This document shows positions 44,578 through 56,412 of a DNA stretch of 64,000 nucleotides, one piece after another; positions within the stretch are counted from its first letter, which is position 1; every line of letters starts with the position of its first letter. Position numbers and translations under genes: made by a program. The stretch is from positions 5,773,501 through 5,837,500 of the forward strand of contig OY783199.1 in the NCBI GenBank assembly GCA_963678675.1, given 5' to 3'. Source of the DNA: Xiphydria camelus (lineage: Eukaryota > Arthropoda > Insecta > Hymenoptera > Xiphydriidae). Under the pieces are notes generated by a model. It had not been told where the DNA came from. It searched no databases and was given only the letters and a program-made list of their open reading frames with translations.

Positions 44578-47500
44578 ACGAGTTTTGCAGCTAACAGGTG
44601 GCGTGGGTCCCATCCTCCGTGAACCTTATCGTGCGTAGCACACGCGTAGAGATATCACGTGTCAAGGTGGACGAGATCCTTGCGTTTTACGTTAAGGGGA
44701 TACGCGCTGGAGGATCTTTAACGTGGCTTCGGAACGGACCGTAGCGAGTCGAACGATACGACGATGCTCCACGTGACTCTGCGTGAAACTCGGAGAGCGC
44801 CGGTAAGTCGAGACACGGAATATCACGGCACGTTGCCGAGGTGATGGTGGGATCTTAGTTTAATAAGGGTGCAACGGGGGAAGCACGTGCATCATACGGA
44901 GGCGTAGGGGTGGGTCGCGCGAATTATCCATCGCTCCGTTTAGCAACCCCGTTCGGTAAAAGAAAACGAGGCGAGCCAAGACTGATTGTGTTACGACAAA
45001 AGAGTAAACAATTAATACACAAAAAAGCGTCGCACGAAAGGGAGGGAGAGAAAGGAAAGAGTGCGCGTGTGTGTGTTTGTATGCGCGTGAAATTTGATCG
45101 CAACGGCATAGCATAAACGCCGACGACGATTTCCCGACGTCGGCGCAAGGACGTATACAGGAAACGTATGCTCTTAGAGACTCGACATGGTATATAGAGG
45201 GTTTCGTACGTTATAGCGAGACCGGGGCACTCGATTTTAATTACCATAGTTTCCACGAGCCACGACGAAAGTGGCGGCGGGGATTTTCTTCGACGGCAGC
45301 GGGTAAAGTGGGCGGGGGAGGTTCGAGGGAATCTCGAAAATAAAAAAATGCAATGGCGGAAAGTATATAAACCTAAATCGATCCTACCTAGTAACTATTA
45401 CATTCATTGTTGTATAGAAAGTATATGTATATGAGCAAGAAGTATATAAATTATGTTATACGTGTAAATTGTTTATCGAATTATAGATTTTAATAATAAT
45501 TAATTCATTGGTGAATTAGTCAAAGGGAAGGGCCATCAGTCGCGTAGCCGACGTACGAATAACTCGCGCGAATGATCGGGCAAGCGGGCGCCAAGGGTCG
45601 TGGCGGCATGTAGACGCGAATAAATAAAAAGCGTAGGTATAACGTATACCAGCACCCGGGGGAACTTATAATAATTATAAGCGTAGCATGCAAAAGATGC
45701 TTATACATACACAGGGTGCGAATGCAGTATTGCCAATACGAATTAAGTGATATAAATAAAGTATCGTAATTCAATAGAAGTCGGACTGCGAGGCTCAGGA
45801 AAGGGGCAATGCCGACGAGCTGCGATCCGCGCGCTCGGTATAATACTTGATCGTCGAAATCGTAGATATCCGTTCGAATCACCTGAAATAATATTTATTA
45901 ATCTTATTATTGCGTTCCATCTCTCTGCAAGAGAGACTCCCAATTTCATTCGAGCCTAAATCATTCCGGAAAGCCGTCGCATTACATCTTTTTCGCAATA
46001 CTTGCCGGGTACATTGAAAACCGTTCCCGATCCCACCAACTTCTTACTTTCCGAATAAGCATATTCGATTGAACAAATTTCCTCGGGCCATTGATAATGG
46101 CACAACGCTCTAAATATCTACGGGTTCGATTCGATGAGACGCTGTTTCCTGTTTGTTGTGAAAATCGATTCGCTCGTTAAAGAAGTCGAGCTGCTATCGC
46201 GTACCGATTGCTTCGTGACTCGCGATCGGTGAAACAGGCGTATAGATCAACGGAATGATGAACTCCGTCGATGAACGATACGGGGTCATTGTAGAACGAT
46301 TGAAAGGATCGCGCGACGAGCTCGTTAAAGCAATAAATCGTCGGATGCTCTCGGTACAGTAGTGCTGCACGTCGAGGTCAACGGAAGAAAAATAGTAAAG
46401 ATACGCGGAAAGCAGATAAAAGCCATTTGTATAACAGGGCTTGCTGTTAGCCGTGGACTAATATAAGATTAGACGATCTTCAGTTCCTGCTACATAAGTT
46501 TCATTGATTTTAAGTGTTTGATAAATCACGATATAAATATATATATATTCGTTATGCGGTTGCAAGTGAAGTATGCGAGGATAGTCTTGGGAAAGAATTC
46601 ACTGGCGAAGTCAAATCTAGCGACTACGTATTTAAAAAATGGGAAAGGGGCGAGCGAAGTACTCGGCGAACAATTATTGTACAGCTATCGAAATCTTATA
46701 CAATTAGCCCACCGGCCGCGTGTATCTACAATTCGAGCATTTTGCGAACGCGATTATATTTACACGCCTCACACACGACGGGCGATAATTTCCTTCCTCT
46801 TTTCTCCCCTACGCGTAGTCGCATCGCATAGCAGGCAGCGTTCTCGATCGCATCTTTTCATCCTTCCTTTCTACGCTTTCGAAACTGTCTATCATATACT
46901 GCATACTGTATATCCATACCTCTCAATCATTTTCGCTTCCTTCATCATCGAGAGTAAAGTTTTTTTACGCGTCTACTGGAAGCGTCTTTTTAACGCTCCA
47001 ACGCGGCTCACGGGGCGCATCGAGGGGAAAGCGGTATTTTTTATTTATAATAGGTCACGGGACGCGTGGACCAAGTACGCATACGTGCCGTATGACATCG
47101 CCGTTCCTCTACGAGCCTGTCTCTAACAATTCGTGAGTGTGATGTTAGAAATGTCGGCTTGTCTGCGGCCTGGGAATGTATTGGCGATCAAAACTGCTTA
47201 ACGCCGTTATAATCGTACACGAGAAGGAGGAGTGGTAGTGTTCGAAGTGTTTACGGTCCATTTCGTAGACTTGATTTCAAAAATATTTCCGACTTCTGAT
47301 CGTCCTGCAGCCAGTTCAAAGCGGGGCGATGTGCCGCATTTCTGACGTCACGCGTATAGCATAAATCGATGTGCACTTCGTATTATTACGTGACTAACTC
47401 GGCGGACTCTCTCTGGCGATAACTTTCGTTCAGGGATAGGTGGTGCGAGTATTGCGGGATGCGAGTTATCGTCATTGCCAGGGCCCCCACCTCTATCTGC

Positions 47501-48610
47501 ATATCCTTCAATGTACTGACGCGACTAATGTTTATACTAAACTAATTAACTTCTATACGATACCTATCTATACGAGCAAGGAAGAAGTGTTACTCTACAT
47601 TTAAACTATTCGCATTAACTTGGAAATTTAACTTTATCGGCAGCTACCTGTAGCAGCGGCAGCGAGTCGTGGCACTTGACACTACGAGATAGAGTGGGAG
47701 GGCAAAGTTGACGTATGTGACGTAAACGCTCAGCCGTATCTAGAGTCGCTAGCTAGATGGAATTATATTTTACATTGTACAGTTACCATATAAATGCACT
47801 ATAGATAGAGATTATATTCGTACAAGGTACCGGTGTTAGAGTGATACATTATAAAGAAAAAAAAAACGACGACGGACGAGCGTAAATATTTTCGTCTTTA
47901 GCTGACCTCGGATTTACACGTGTATTTGAAGAACCGTTTAAAGTCAAGTTATATCGCACCCCTGTTTCAATAGTGCCATAACCTTATATGGTATAACTTA
48001 TAGGGATATGGCACTATTGAAACAGGAGTGCGATATGCCTCGCACCGTTTCGCACACGTGCGCCTCGTGGCGTTTCTAGAGCTCGCCTGTATATTTAACA
48101 TTTTTACACCGACGTTCGATTCATTAACGCTGACGCGAAACAAAAGACGTACGCGTCTCGGCGTCGTATTAAATACCCGTACGATCGCCGGTAGTTGATT
48201 ACCGCGTAGCATTATGGTTTCGGTGTAATTCGCAGTCGGCTGATGACCGATAGTATTTCCGATCGGCACGCGATCGCTTTTCATCGAAGGCTAAAGTAAC
48301 GTAGCGTGTGGTGCATTTAGATTTTTTACACGTCAAAGAAAAACTTGCATCGTTTCGTTGGGGCTCTGTGTTTTCGATCGAACATACAAATCTAAACGCA
48401 TCAGTCATGCGTAACATTCTCTCTTCCTTTCGTTCGCGAATGATTGACGGGATATCGGTTGAAACTTACTCATTTACGCCTATATACACATACGCACGCG
48501 ATAAAGGTAGTGCGTATACTTATAGTCGCATTATGAATCTATCTCGAAACTGAAGAAATGTAAATATATATAGGATAATGCCGTAAGTAAAAATTATATG
48601 AATAAAGGAT
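44578..48610 (+). other. Nrx-1: Probable neurexin 3' UTR and downstream DNA
   Basis: No coding signal. AATAAA hexamers on the plus strand at 45339, 45619, 45623, 45755 and 48601 are candidate poly(A) signals, so the 3' UTR could be anything from 0.8 to 4 kb. It includes a hairpin at 47951-48036. Confidence 0.5.
47951..48036. repeat. 86 bp near-perfect hairpin
   Basis: Arms CACCCCTGTTTCAATAGTGC and GCACTATTGAAACAGGAGTG pair over about 30 bp including ATATCG/CGATAT with one mismatch, around a ~26 nt loop. Could be a MITE remnant or an RNA hairpin in the 3' UTR. Confidence 0.75.
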
Positions 48611-48850
48611 TGGAAAAATCTAAAAAGTTTCGCCCGCTTTTCTATCCTGAGCATATACCTAGTGTACAGATATCCTTCTGTAGATTAAATTAGAAACATG
48701 TGCGCCAGTAGATATACCCACGTCCGCAAATTCTGTCCGGAGATGAGGTTGTAAAATAATTTAGAATTGCAATTTGATTGAATACAAATTTTATATAAAA
48801 TTATATTTTAAACTTGCATTTGAAAAATTTTCGTAATTTTATTCTATTAA

Positions 48851-48981
48851 GGGCCGGTTTTACCAACACGGTATAAACGCGGTATAGAGCTATACTGAGA
48901 ATATAACCAGCAATATAAGCCTTATGGTTATTCTCAGTATAGCGCTATACCGTGTTTATACCGTGTTGGTAAAACCGGCCC
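48851..48981. mobile_element. PIF/Harbinger-like MITE (TAA flanks)
   Basis: GGGCCGGTTTTACCAACACG and CGTGTTGGTAAAACCGGCCC are perfect terminal inverted repeats. TAA directly flanks both ends (48848-48850 and 48982-48984). Arms pair through most of the 131 bp. GG-initial ends with a 3 bp TAA/TTA target fit Tourist/Harbinger MITEs. Confidence 0.75.
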
Positions 48982-49371
48982 TAAGAATAAAATTGAATGA
49001 AATTTGTTCAATGAAATTGCAATTGTAAATTATTTTAGAAATTCGTTCACGGAGACAAAATTAGTGTGGTCGTGCCTGTAAAGATTTATTTTTGAAACTA
49101 TTTAGAGTGACGCGCTTCTTGGGTTCTATATTTTACATTTTACCCTCAAATAAACCCGCGTTACGCATTTCTTCAGTTTTCCTGCTCAAAATTCACTTTA
49201 TTCGAATTAACAGACCTAACGAATAAGAAACAACACGTGCGAATTATTATTTTCATTTATACATCCTTTATTATACTCAATTGCTCGATGCATATCAATT
49301 ATATTCATTGATCGTAATGATCTTAATGGCGTAGTGGGGAAGTAGTGGGGGTAGTATATTGGAGTAGGTCA

Positions 49372-49380
49372 GCCATCTTC
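49372..49380 (+). promoter_or_regulatory. GCCATCTTC motif near the expected IntS11 promoter
   Basis: About 370 bp upstream of the IntS11 start codon. Matches the YY1/NRSE-like core seen at many housekeeping promoters. No TATA box is evident. Assignment is inferred from position. Confidence 0.3.
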
Positions 49381-49742
49381 GTTTCCGTCTGTCTGATCAG
49401 CTGGGCCAGTCTGCGTGTGCTTGATAAGGATTGTGTGTCGTACGATTTGCAAACGTTTTTCTTCTGTGTCAGTAATAACAATGTGAAAGTAACAAGTGTC
49501 GGTGTATGAGAAAAGTAGTGCATAATTTGTAAGATCGCTTTTCCTTTGGGAAACTTGATGTCTGCTTAAAATCATTTCATTACATACCTTGCGACACAGT
49601 GAGGTTAGAGGCCTGGGAGCATCGAAACCAGCTCCAGGTTGAATAAATAGCCTATAAAAGTCGCGTCATCTTTACCGTAAAGTTTAGTGTACTGTACGAC
49701 GTTCGGAATTGATCGTAAACGTGTATAAATATTACTAAAAGA

Positions 49743-49991
49743 ATGCCTGATATTAAAGTCACTCCATTGGGAGCTGGCCAAGACGTCGGCAGAAGCTGTA
49801 TTCTGGTCTCGATGGGCGGTAAAAATATTATGCTAGATTGCGGAATGCATATGGGATTTAACGACGAAAGGCGGTTTCCGGACTTCTCGTATATCGTTCC
49901 CGAGGGTCCGGCAACTAGTCATATCGACTGTGTGATCATATCGCACTTTCATCTGGACCACTGCGGCGCGCTACCATACTTCACGGAGATG
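49743..49991 (+). CDS. IntS11: IntS11 exon 1
   Basis: Residues 1-83, with the start codon, the strand bearing D32 and the HxHxDH zinc motif. Donor GTAATA follows ATG at 49991. Confidence 0.97.
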
Positions 49992-51801
49992 GTAATATAC
50001 TAAAAACCTTACGCCCCAAGAATACTAAATTTTCGTGAAAGTTTAGTACGCTCGAGCGTTACATTCTACTACTTTTTTCCGGCAGATCGGTTATACAGGA
50101 CCGATTTACATGACCCATCCGACAAAAGCCATAGCGCCGATACTCTTAGAAGATATGAGAAAAGTTGCTGTAGAACGCAAAGGCGAGAGCAATTTCTTTA
50201 CTTCGCAAATGATTAAAGATTGTATGAAGAAAGTTATTGCAGTCACTTTACACCAATCGGTCATGGTAGACTCCGAATTGGAAATCAAAGCTTATTACGC
50301 GGGGCATGTGCTCGGCGCTGCTATGTTCTGGGTAAGGGTGGGTTCGCAATCTATCGTTTATACGGGAGATTATAACATGACTCCTGATCGCCACTTGGGT
50401 GCCGCGTGGATAGACAAATGCAGGCCGGATTTACTCATCTCCGAGTCCACTTATGCCACCACGATTCGCGATTCTAAAAGATGTCGAGAGCGAGACTTTT
50501 TGAAAAAGGTAAATCGTTAACGAGCCTCGTGGAATATCTAATCAGGGAAATGTTCGCACACTGTAACTCGTTTGAAATAAAACTTTTCAGGTTCACGAAT
50601 GCATAGATAGGGGTGGGAAAGTTCTGATACCGGTATTCGCGCTCGGGCGGGCGCAGGAGCTGTGTATTCTCCTTGAAACTTATTGGGAGAGAATGAATCT
50701 GAAAGCTCCCGTTTACTTCGCTCTCGGGCTTACCGAAAAAGCGAACAATTATTATAAAATGTTCATTACTTGGACTAATCAAAAGATAAAGAAAACGTTC
50801 GTTCAACGAAACATGTTCGAATTCAAGCATATAAAGCCATTCGATAAGTCTTATATCGATAATCCCGGCGCAATGGTAGTTTTCGCCACGCCGGGAATGT
50901 TGCACGCGGGATTATCCCTTCAAATATTCAAAAAGTGGGCGCCGAACGAAGGAAACATGGTCATTATGCCTGGTTTCTGCGTCCAAGGTACTGTCGGGCA
51001 CAAAGTTCTAAACGGTAGCAAGAGAATCGAATTCGAGAATCGTCAGATCGTCGAGGTAAAAATGGCTGTTGAGTACATGTCCTTTTCCGCTCACGCTGAT
51101 GCAAAGGGCATTATGCAACTCATACAAAATTGCGAGCCAAAGAACGTGATGTTGGTTCATGGGGAGTTTGCGAAAATGGAATATTTGAAAGAGAAGATCA
51201 AACAAGAATTCGGCACGAACTGTTACAATCCCGCAAACGGCGAGACGTGCGTAATTACGACGACATCGAAGGTTCCCGTCGATGCTTCCCTGGCACTCTT
51301 GAAAGCCGAGGCAAAGAGATACTCAGCATTGCCACCCGATCCGAAAAGGAGGAGATTATTACACAGCGTGTTGATGCTAAAGGAAAATGGGGTCTGCCTT
51401 GTGGATGCCGAAGAGGTAAGTAAATGCAATATGTCGTCACGCGTAATGAATAATCATGGAACTACGTGAAATTGTAAGGTCCTATTTCATTTGTATCGCG
51501 TAATAACCAGGTAGCCAGGGCCGCGAGTATAACAAAGCATGTAGTGAGATTTACCTCAACTGTGCAAGTAAGAGATCCCGGTCCGGCACACGCGACTACG
51601 TTAAAATTACTACAGCCCCTTCAGGAAAGATTGTCAGGCTGGACAGTTCAATTAACCGATGGCTCGATATCGGTAGAATCGGTATTGGTTAAAGTGGAAG
51701 GCGATGAGGATGACCAAAAAAGCGTTTACGTCTCGTGGACGAATCAAGACGAAGATCTGGGTAGCTACATACTTGGCTTTTTACAGAACATGCTCAACTG
51801 A
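49743..51801 (+). CDS. IntS11: Integrator complex subunit 11 (CPSF73-like RNA endonuclease), complete
   Basis: Catalytic subunit of Integrator, the nuclear complex that cleaves snRNA 3' ends and attenuates promoter-proximal transcription. Exons 49743-49991, 50086-50508, 50591-51415 and 51511-51801 join in phase 0 throughout to give 595 residues (human about 600). Metallo-beta-lactamase signature: D32, HFHLDH at 68-73, H157 in YAGHVLGA, D178 in YTGDY. Beta-CASP motifs: E203 in ISESTY, H392 in SAHAD, H414 in LVHGE. All metal ligands expected for an active nuclease are present, and E203 and H414 align with human numbering. The C-terminal ~96 residues form the domain that pairs with IntS9. The ATG at 49743 starts [16 protein letters not shown], the family's normal N terminus. 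Introns are short (94, 82 and 95 bp). Confidence 0.98.
50086..50508 (+). CDS. IntS11: IntS11 exon 2
   Basis: Residues 84-224: [18 protein letters not shown]157, D178 and the start of beta-CASP with E203 and [14 protein letters not shown]. Phase 0 on both sides. Confidence 0.97.
50591..51415 (+). CDS. IntS11: IntS11 exon 3
   Basis: Residues 225-499: rest of beta-CASP ([20 protein letters not shown]), return to the beta-lactamase fold with [18 protein letters not shown] and LVHGE, then the linker. Acceptor TTTTCAG and donor GTAAGT. Confidence 0.97.
51511..51801 (+). CDS. IntS11: IntS11 exon 4
   Basis: Residues 500-595 and stop TGA at 51799-51801. Contains VTVESVL-like [13 protein letters not shown] and [20 protein letters not shown], conserved in the IntS9-binding C-terminal domain. 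Confidence 0.96.
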   Translation, partial: VARAASITKHVVRFTSTVQVRDPGPAHATTLKLLQPLQERLSGWTVQLTDGSISVESVLVKVEGDEDDQKSVYVSWTNQDEDLGSYILGFLQNMLN

Positions 51802-54800
51802 ATGGCCAACTTCAGAGTAACGTAAGTATCACACACACAGTCTTATAAATATTCTCCGTATTTCTTTCCACTGGAAGTACGTATACACCTACGAGTTTAT
51901 ATGTAAATAAATTTTCCGAAGACTGCACCTCAGAGCACACTACATATAAAGGGAAACAAGGAACGTCATTAGGAATTAATCATTAGTACACCAATCATAT
52001 GCATTTTTGTCATATTTTGTATAGATTTATTGTGATATAATTGTTATGTTATGTCATATATACATTTACTGTGGTACTTACGGATTCTTGGGTTGATCAA
52101 TTTCATCGATAATATCTTATTCGTTAAAAACATAAACAATTAATAATGATGAAACGAACTATTTTGTATTCTTTTAATATAACAGAGTAGATTCAAATAT
52201 ATATTACAGTTACACTAAGAAACAAAATAAAGATTTTCAGAAGTGATCTATAAGACTGAGAAAACTGAAATAGCACTAGAGATCTTCATGAATAATAAAA
52301 TTGGTAAACTCGGGAGCCGGAGTACGACTAATGAAATCGTGATAAACTAGAAATCTCCAAAAGTACGAAGAAATGAATATACCTCTAAATTGTTTATACT
52401 CTTGTACATTCCAAATGCAAAATATATGTATATAAAATAAGTACTGTATATAGGATGAATATGTTATTTGATTCAACGACTACTTAGTTTATGAATTCTT
52501 CTTTTACTTGACTGATAAAACTCTAACATTTTCGTAAAAATCATATTAAAAACAACGCGATCAAAATATTGTATTATAGTTCAGCAAAAATTACAAATTT
52601 TTCTTTTATATTTCAATCCTTATTCCCGAATTATTTGCCATTCGTGTGTATATATAATATGTAGTAATATGAATATATGTATTTTCTCTCCCCTATAAGA
52701 ATTCTATATATTTATCATCGAGCACTTATTTATTTCATTATTCAATCTACAAAATATCTCTTTTTATCAGTATGTCCCACGTCTCGCATTCTTTCTCCTT
52801 TCTGTAACTAAGTCTCATGCAGCTAAGATTAGATCGAGCTTAGGTGCGAGATAGTTCTAAAGAGTCTCCACTTAGGTGTTCGGCTATTAAAATCAATCTT
52901 AAAATTGAACAAGAAAGTGTATGATTTAAATGCATTTAATATTCAATGTCAAACGAATATTTATGAAGTAAAGCTTTTTCTTCTTCAAATTGCCAATATA
53001 AATATGTATATTTCATTTTTACATTGTTCTATTAAACTGAAATCAAATTCACATAGTATACGTATTCAATTTTACTCAAATGTAGAGTGAACTGCATCAT
53101 ATATTTATATAATATTTTATTTTCTCGTATGTTTATTGCACACGTGGTATTTTTTTTATCATGTGACCTTTCTTGGAATTACATACAAGGTGTATTACAT
53201 ACAAACTCCTGCTACAAAGTGTTCCAGTACTCTTTACCAGTTAAATGTAAACGATATATATTTTTGCCATATCTACTCTTACCACCTTCAATAATAATAT
53301 CTGCTAAAAATGCCATAAAGTTAATTGATGAAATTTAATGTCGACTTCAACTAAACTCGTATATTTGGACCAAGCAGGATGTAATAGCTGTTTCGTGTTT
53401 CCGCGTGGACAATACATTTGGCTCATATTCTCCGCGACTTCTCCATAAAATCATCATGCATTTTTGATTCTCAAATACACAATATGCATGTCTTTGACTC
53501 ATACAAACATGGCTCGAATAATTCTTAGGTCTACGTGTATTACCGTCATACACACTATATATATATTCATTATTCTTGTTTACTACCTACATGTTTACTT
53601 GCTTATTCTTCCATATAATAAAATATGATATTTTTATAATAAACATTATCAATATTATTTTAATTATATTAGTCTTCTCGGTAGCAAAATTTCTGTTCTG
53701 TCTCCATTCGCATCTTTTAATATTTCATTTCATTCTTCTATCACCCTTGTCTCGCACTCTCGTTAACGTAGCTTGTTTTTTGGAGTTACTTTTTTCCTGA
53801 ACCACCCTGAAAATATTTTGAACAAAATTGTAAATGCATCGTAGGATTATTCGAGTCAAATAAAACAACAACAGCATCGAGTTCACGGTGGAACAGTTAC
53901 GCTAGAATGACAAATAATTATAGTTTCATCTCTTCTGTTCGTTCCATCAGATACTCTTCATCGGCATTTAGAAACGTACATTTCACGTAATTCACAACTT
54001 CGCATAATATTAATTATTGATTTCTGGTATCTGTTGGAGTAAACAATAACCAGTTCTCAAAATCTCACCTGCGTGTTCACTCGATTTAAAACTTAAAAGA
54101 ACGAGAGAATCGTAAGAAAAGAATGCAGCAAAAATAGAAAATCTATATAAGTACACGGTGTCTAGCATTTATTAAAACTTTTTGTATTTATGGGAGTGAT
54201 TGTTGCTTCCAATTCTACATTGGCTCTGCACACCTATGAGCGTTACAGAAGAATTATTATTTCAAGCTGAAAAATCTAGAAAATTAAAGGAAATTTATTC
54301 TCAGATTTCGCTAAACACCGTAAAGTACCATTAGAGCTTTATCAGTTCAAAATATTAAAGTACATACAACGTAAGGTTATACGTTGCTCTCTCGTCTCTG
54401 AGAAAATGACATAAATTAACATCAATTATAGAATAAATTAAAATATGCTAGGAATCATAAACACGCAAACGAGAAAGTGAAAATTTAGGAAATGAAAGAT
54501 AGACCAGCACCAAGTGCTAAAAAGCCATACAAGTGTGATAGCAATGGAACTTCAAATTGCAACATCATACCATTAAAAATGAAATATTCAAATGAATATA
54601 AATACAAGCAAGAAATAGTAAATAGGCAAACAAATAGAGTGATTTCATTTATACTGTTTGTGTTACGGTTTTATGGAACAAAGAAAGATACTTGGAAGGT
54701 AAGCCTAGCTCCTTTACCTACAATACTAATTTTAGTAAATCTTTTAGAATACCCAAACAGTATAAATAATTACACAAAACAATCTGCAACTAACAGTTTC

Positions 54801-56358
54801 ACGAAAATTGTATACACCACGTAAAGCTGCAACATGAAACGAAGTGTTTTTTTTCCATACTTAAGTTATTAATAATACATAATCTGAAATAAAAAGAGAA
54901 AAACCAAATAACTTAAAATATTTCGTTAACGTAAATCCTATAATAAACCATAAATACAATGAAGTCAGTATATGTATATTTCAAACAGTGTATACCCTTT
55001 ACCCCAGTGTTTGTGCTTGTAAATTTTGTTTCGTCAATAATATGTACATTCGACGATTAATCATTCCTATTTTAATTCGATCTGCCTAGGTTAATGTAAA
55101 GTGCCTTGTTATATCAAATGCTAATTAGGTGCCGTTTAGATAAACATTTTTGATTAGGGGTTTATGTATGTACGTCTATATACAAACCAGTATAAATGTA
55201 GTTGCAAAGTACCGTTTTCGTGCCCAATCTTGTCACACAAAGGTGATAGGCGTCATGTGCCAACTATTTTCAAGGATTTTTAATTGCTTCAATTCGATTT
55301 TATTCCACGAAGGAATATACATAACTTACTTTGCTGTAACTTAGTGCAATGTATAATCAATTAAATTAATGCAGAATTTAATTAGCTAAATACTATAATT
55401 TCAGTGTTTGAAATTTAGTTATATTCCTTGAAAACTGTTTTATGTGTTCATATTCGGCATACGCAGTGATATGTCTTGCACATAAGAGATTCTAGTTATC
55501 CGACAATTACCTATATATAAAGTTCAACTTCTCCTCAAGTGATATGATAGAAATGTCCGACCAACGTACAAACGCGATTACACCAAAAGCAAATATTAAA
55601 AGCCACTCTCTTTATCACTATACATAAACATAAAAACCATATAATGTTCAGTAACAAGTACTCGATAACGAGTATATCTAATAATGGACAATAAAACGTT
55701 TTAAACGTTAAATGCCCATCTATAATGCAGGAAGAAACGATGTGTGCGGTACAAATCTAATTGCAAGTATAACGTCAATACTCTGTAACTATCATACGAA
55801 TGGGTCAAGGCAGAACTGATACAGAAGCCATCATATTATCATTTCTTTTCTACATCCACCATCTGAAAAGTTATATCATTACATCCCAAGTTGGCCTTAC
55901 TTATACACCCTTCTTTACGATACTTTAGCAAGCGCACTGTTTTTGCCACGACCTGTTCGTATGCTTTTTAATAGTTTTACACAGACGCATCCATCGTCCA
56001 AAATTTCCTTTAAATGAAATGTTCATTCTTCGAAAATGAAGATATTGTATATTTAGCTCTGTCCTTCGCGTAAAGTCTTAATTTCAATCAATGCCTGTAT
56101 CTACACTACATTATATTTGCGAATAGGAGAGTGGCTTAAAACCTCAAGCAGACCCATATTAGTCCATGTGTGGATGTATCAACATATGCGAATAAACAAA
56201 AAAAAACAGTGTAGAAACCAGTTTGCTATGATAACCAAATTTAAAAGGGAAAAAAGTTCCAAAACAATTACATAACTGAATACAAACTGCTACCAGCGGC
56301 CTACCATCAACCCTTCTGCTGTCAAGGCCAAGAGGCGATCTATCAAATTTCATTTTCA
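51802..56358. other. AT-rich region between convergent IntS11 and RRBP1-family genes
   Basis: Presumably both 3' UTRs plus spacer. Plus-strand AATAAA at 51906 and 52226 could end the IntS11 mRNA, and TTTATT at 55298 is one of many possible minus-strand signals. Several ORFs of 60-110 codons occur, but they are AT-driven and lack recognisable features. No structured RNA or element was recognised. Confidence 0.55.
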
Positions 56359-56412
56359 TTAATTTTGCATACCTGCGAATCTGCGCCGCTTTGCCGCCGA
56401 TTTCTTAGTGGA
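56359..56412 (-). CDS. RRBP1: RRBP1-family putative last exon: basic tail
   Basis: STKKSAAKRRRFAGMQN then TAA, after a CTGACAG acceptor in phase 0. It is GC-richer than its surroundings and continues the basic tail, which is why I accept it. Evidence is composition and phase only. Confidence 0.6.
   Translation of the reverse strand, partial: STKKSAAKRRRFAGMQN

Larger units (their letters stand above)
48611..49742 (+). other. Intergenic region and IntS11 5' region
   Basis: Contains a MITE at 48851-48981 and, nearer IntS11, GCCATCTTC at 49372, a YY1-type motif common at insect and vertebrate housekeeping promoters. No ORF here looks genuine. Confidence 0.55.

Noticed and set aside
46518..47126. 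202-codon plus-strand ORF after neurexin
   Set aside because: No start context or domain, with a composition like its surroundings; probably chance in the 3' UTR.
54492..54824. 110-codon plus-strand ORF in the convergent spacer
   Set aside because: AT-rich composition, no recognisable motif, and located in probable 3' UTR DNA.
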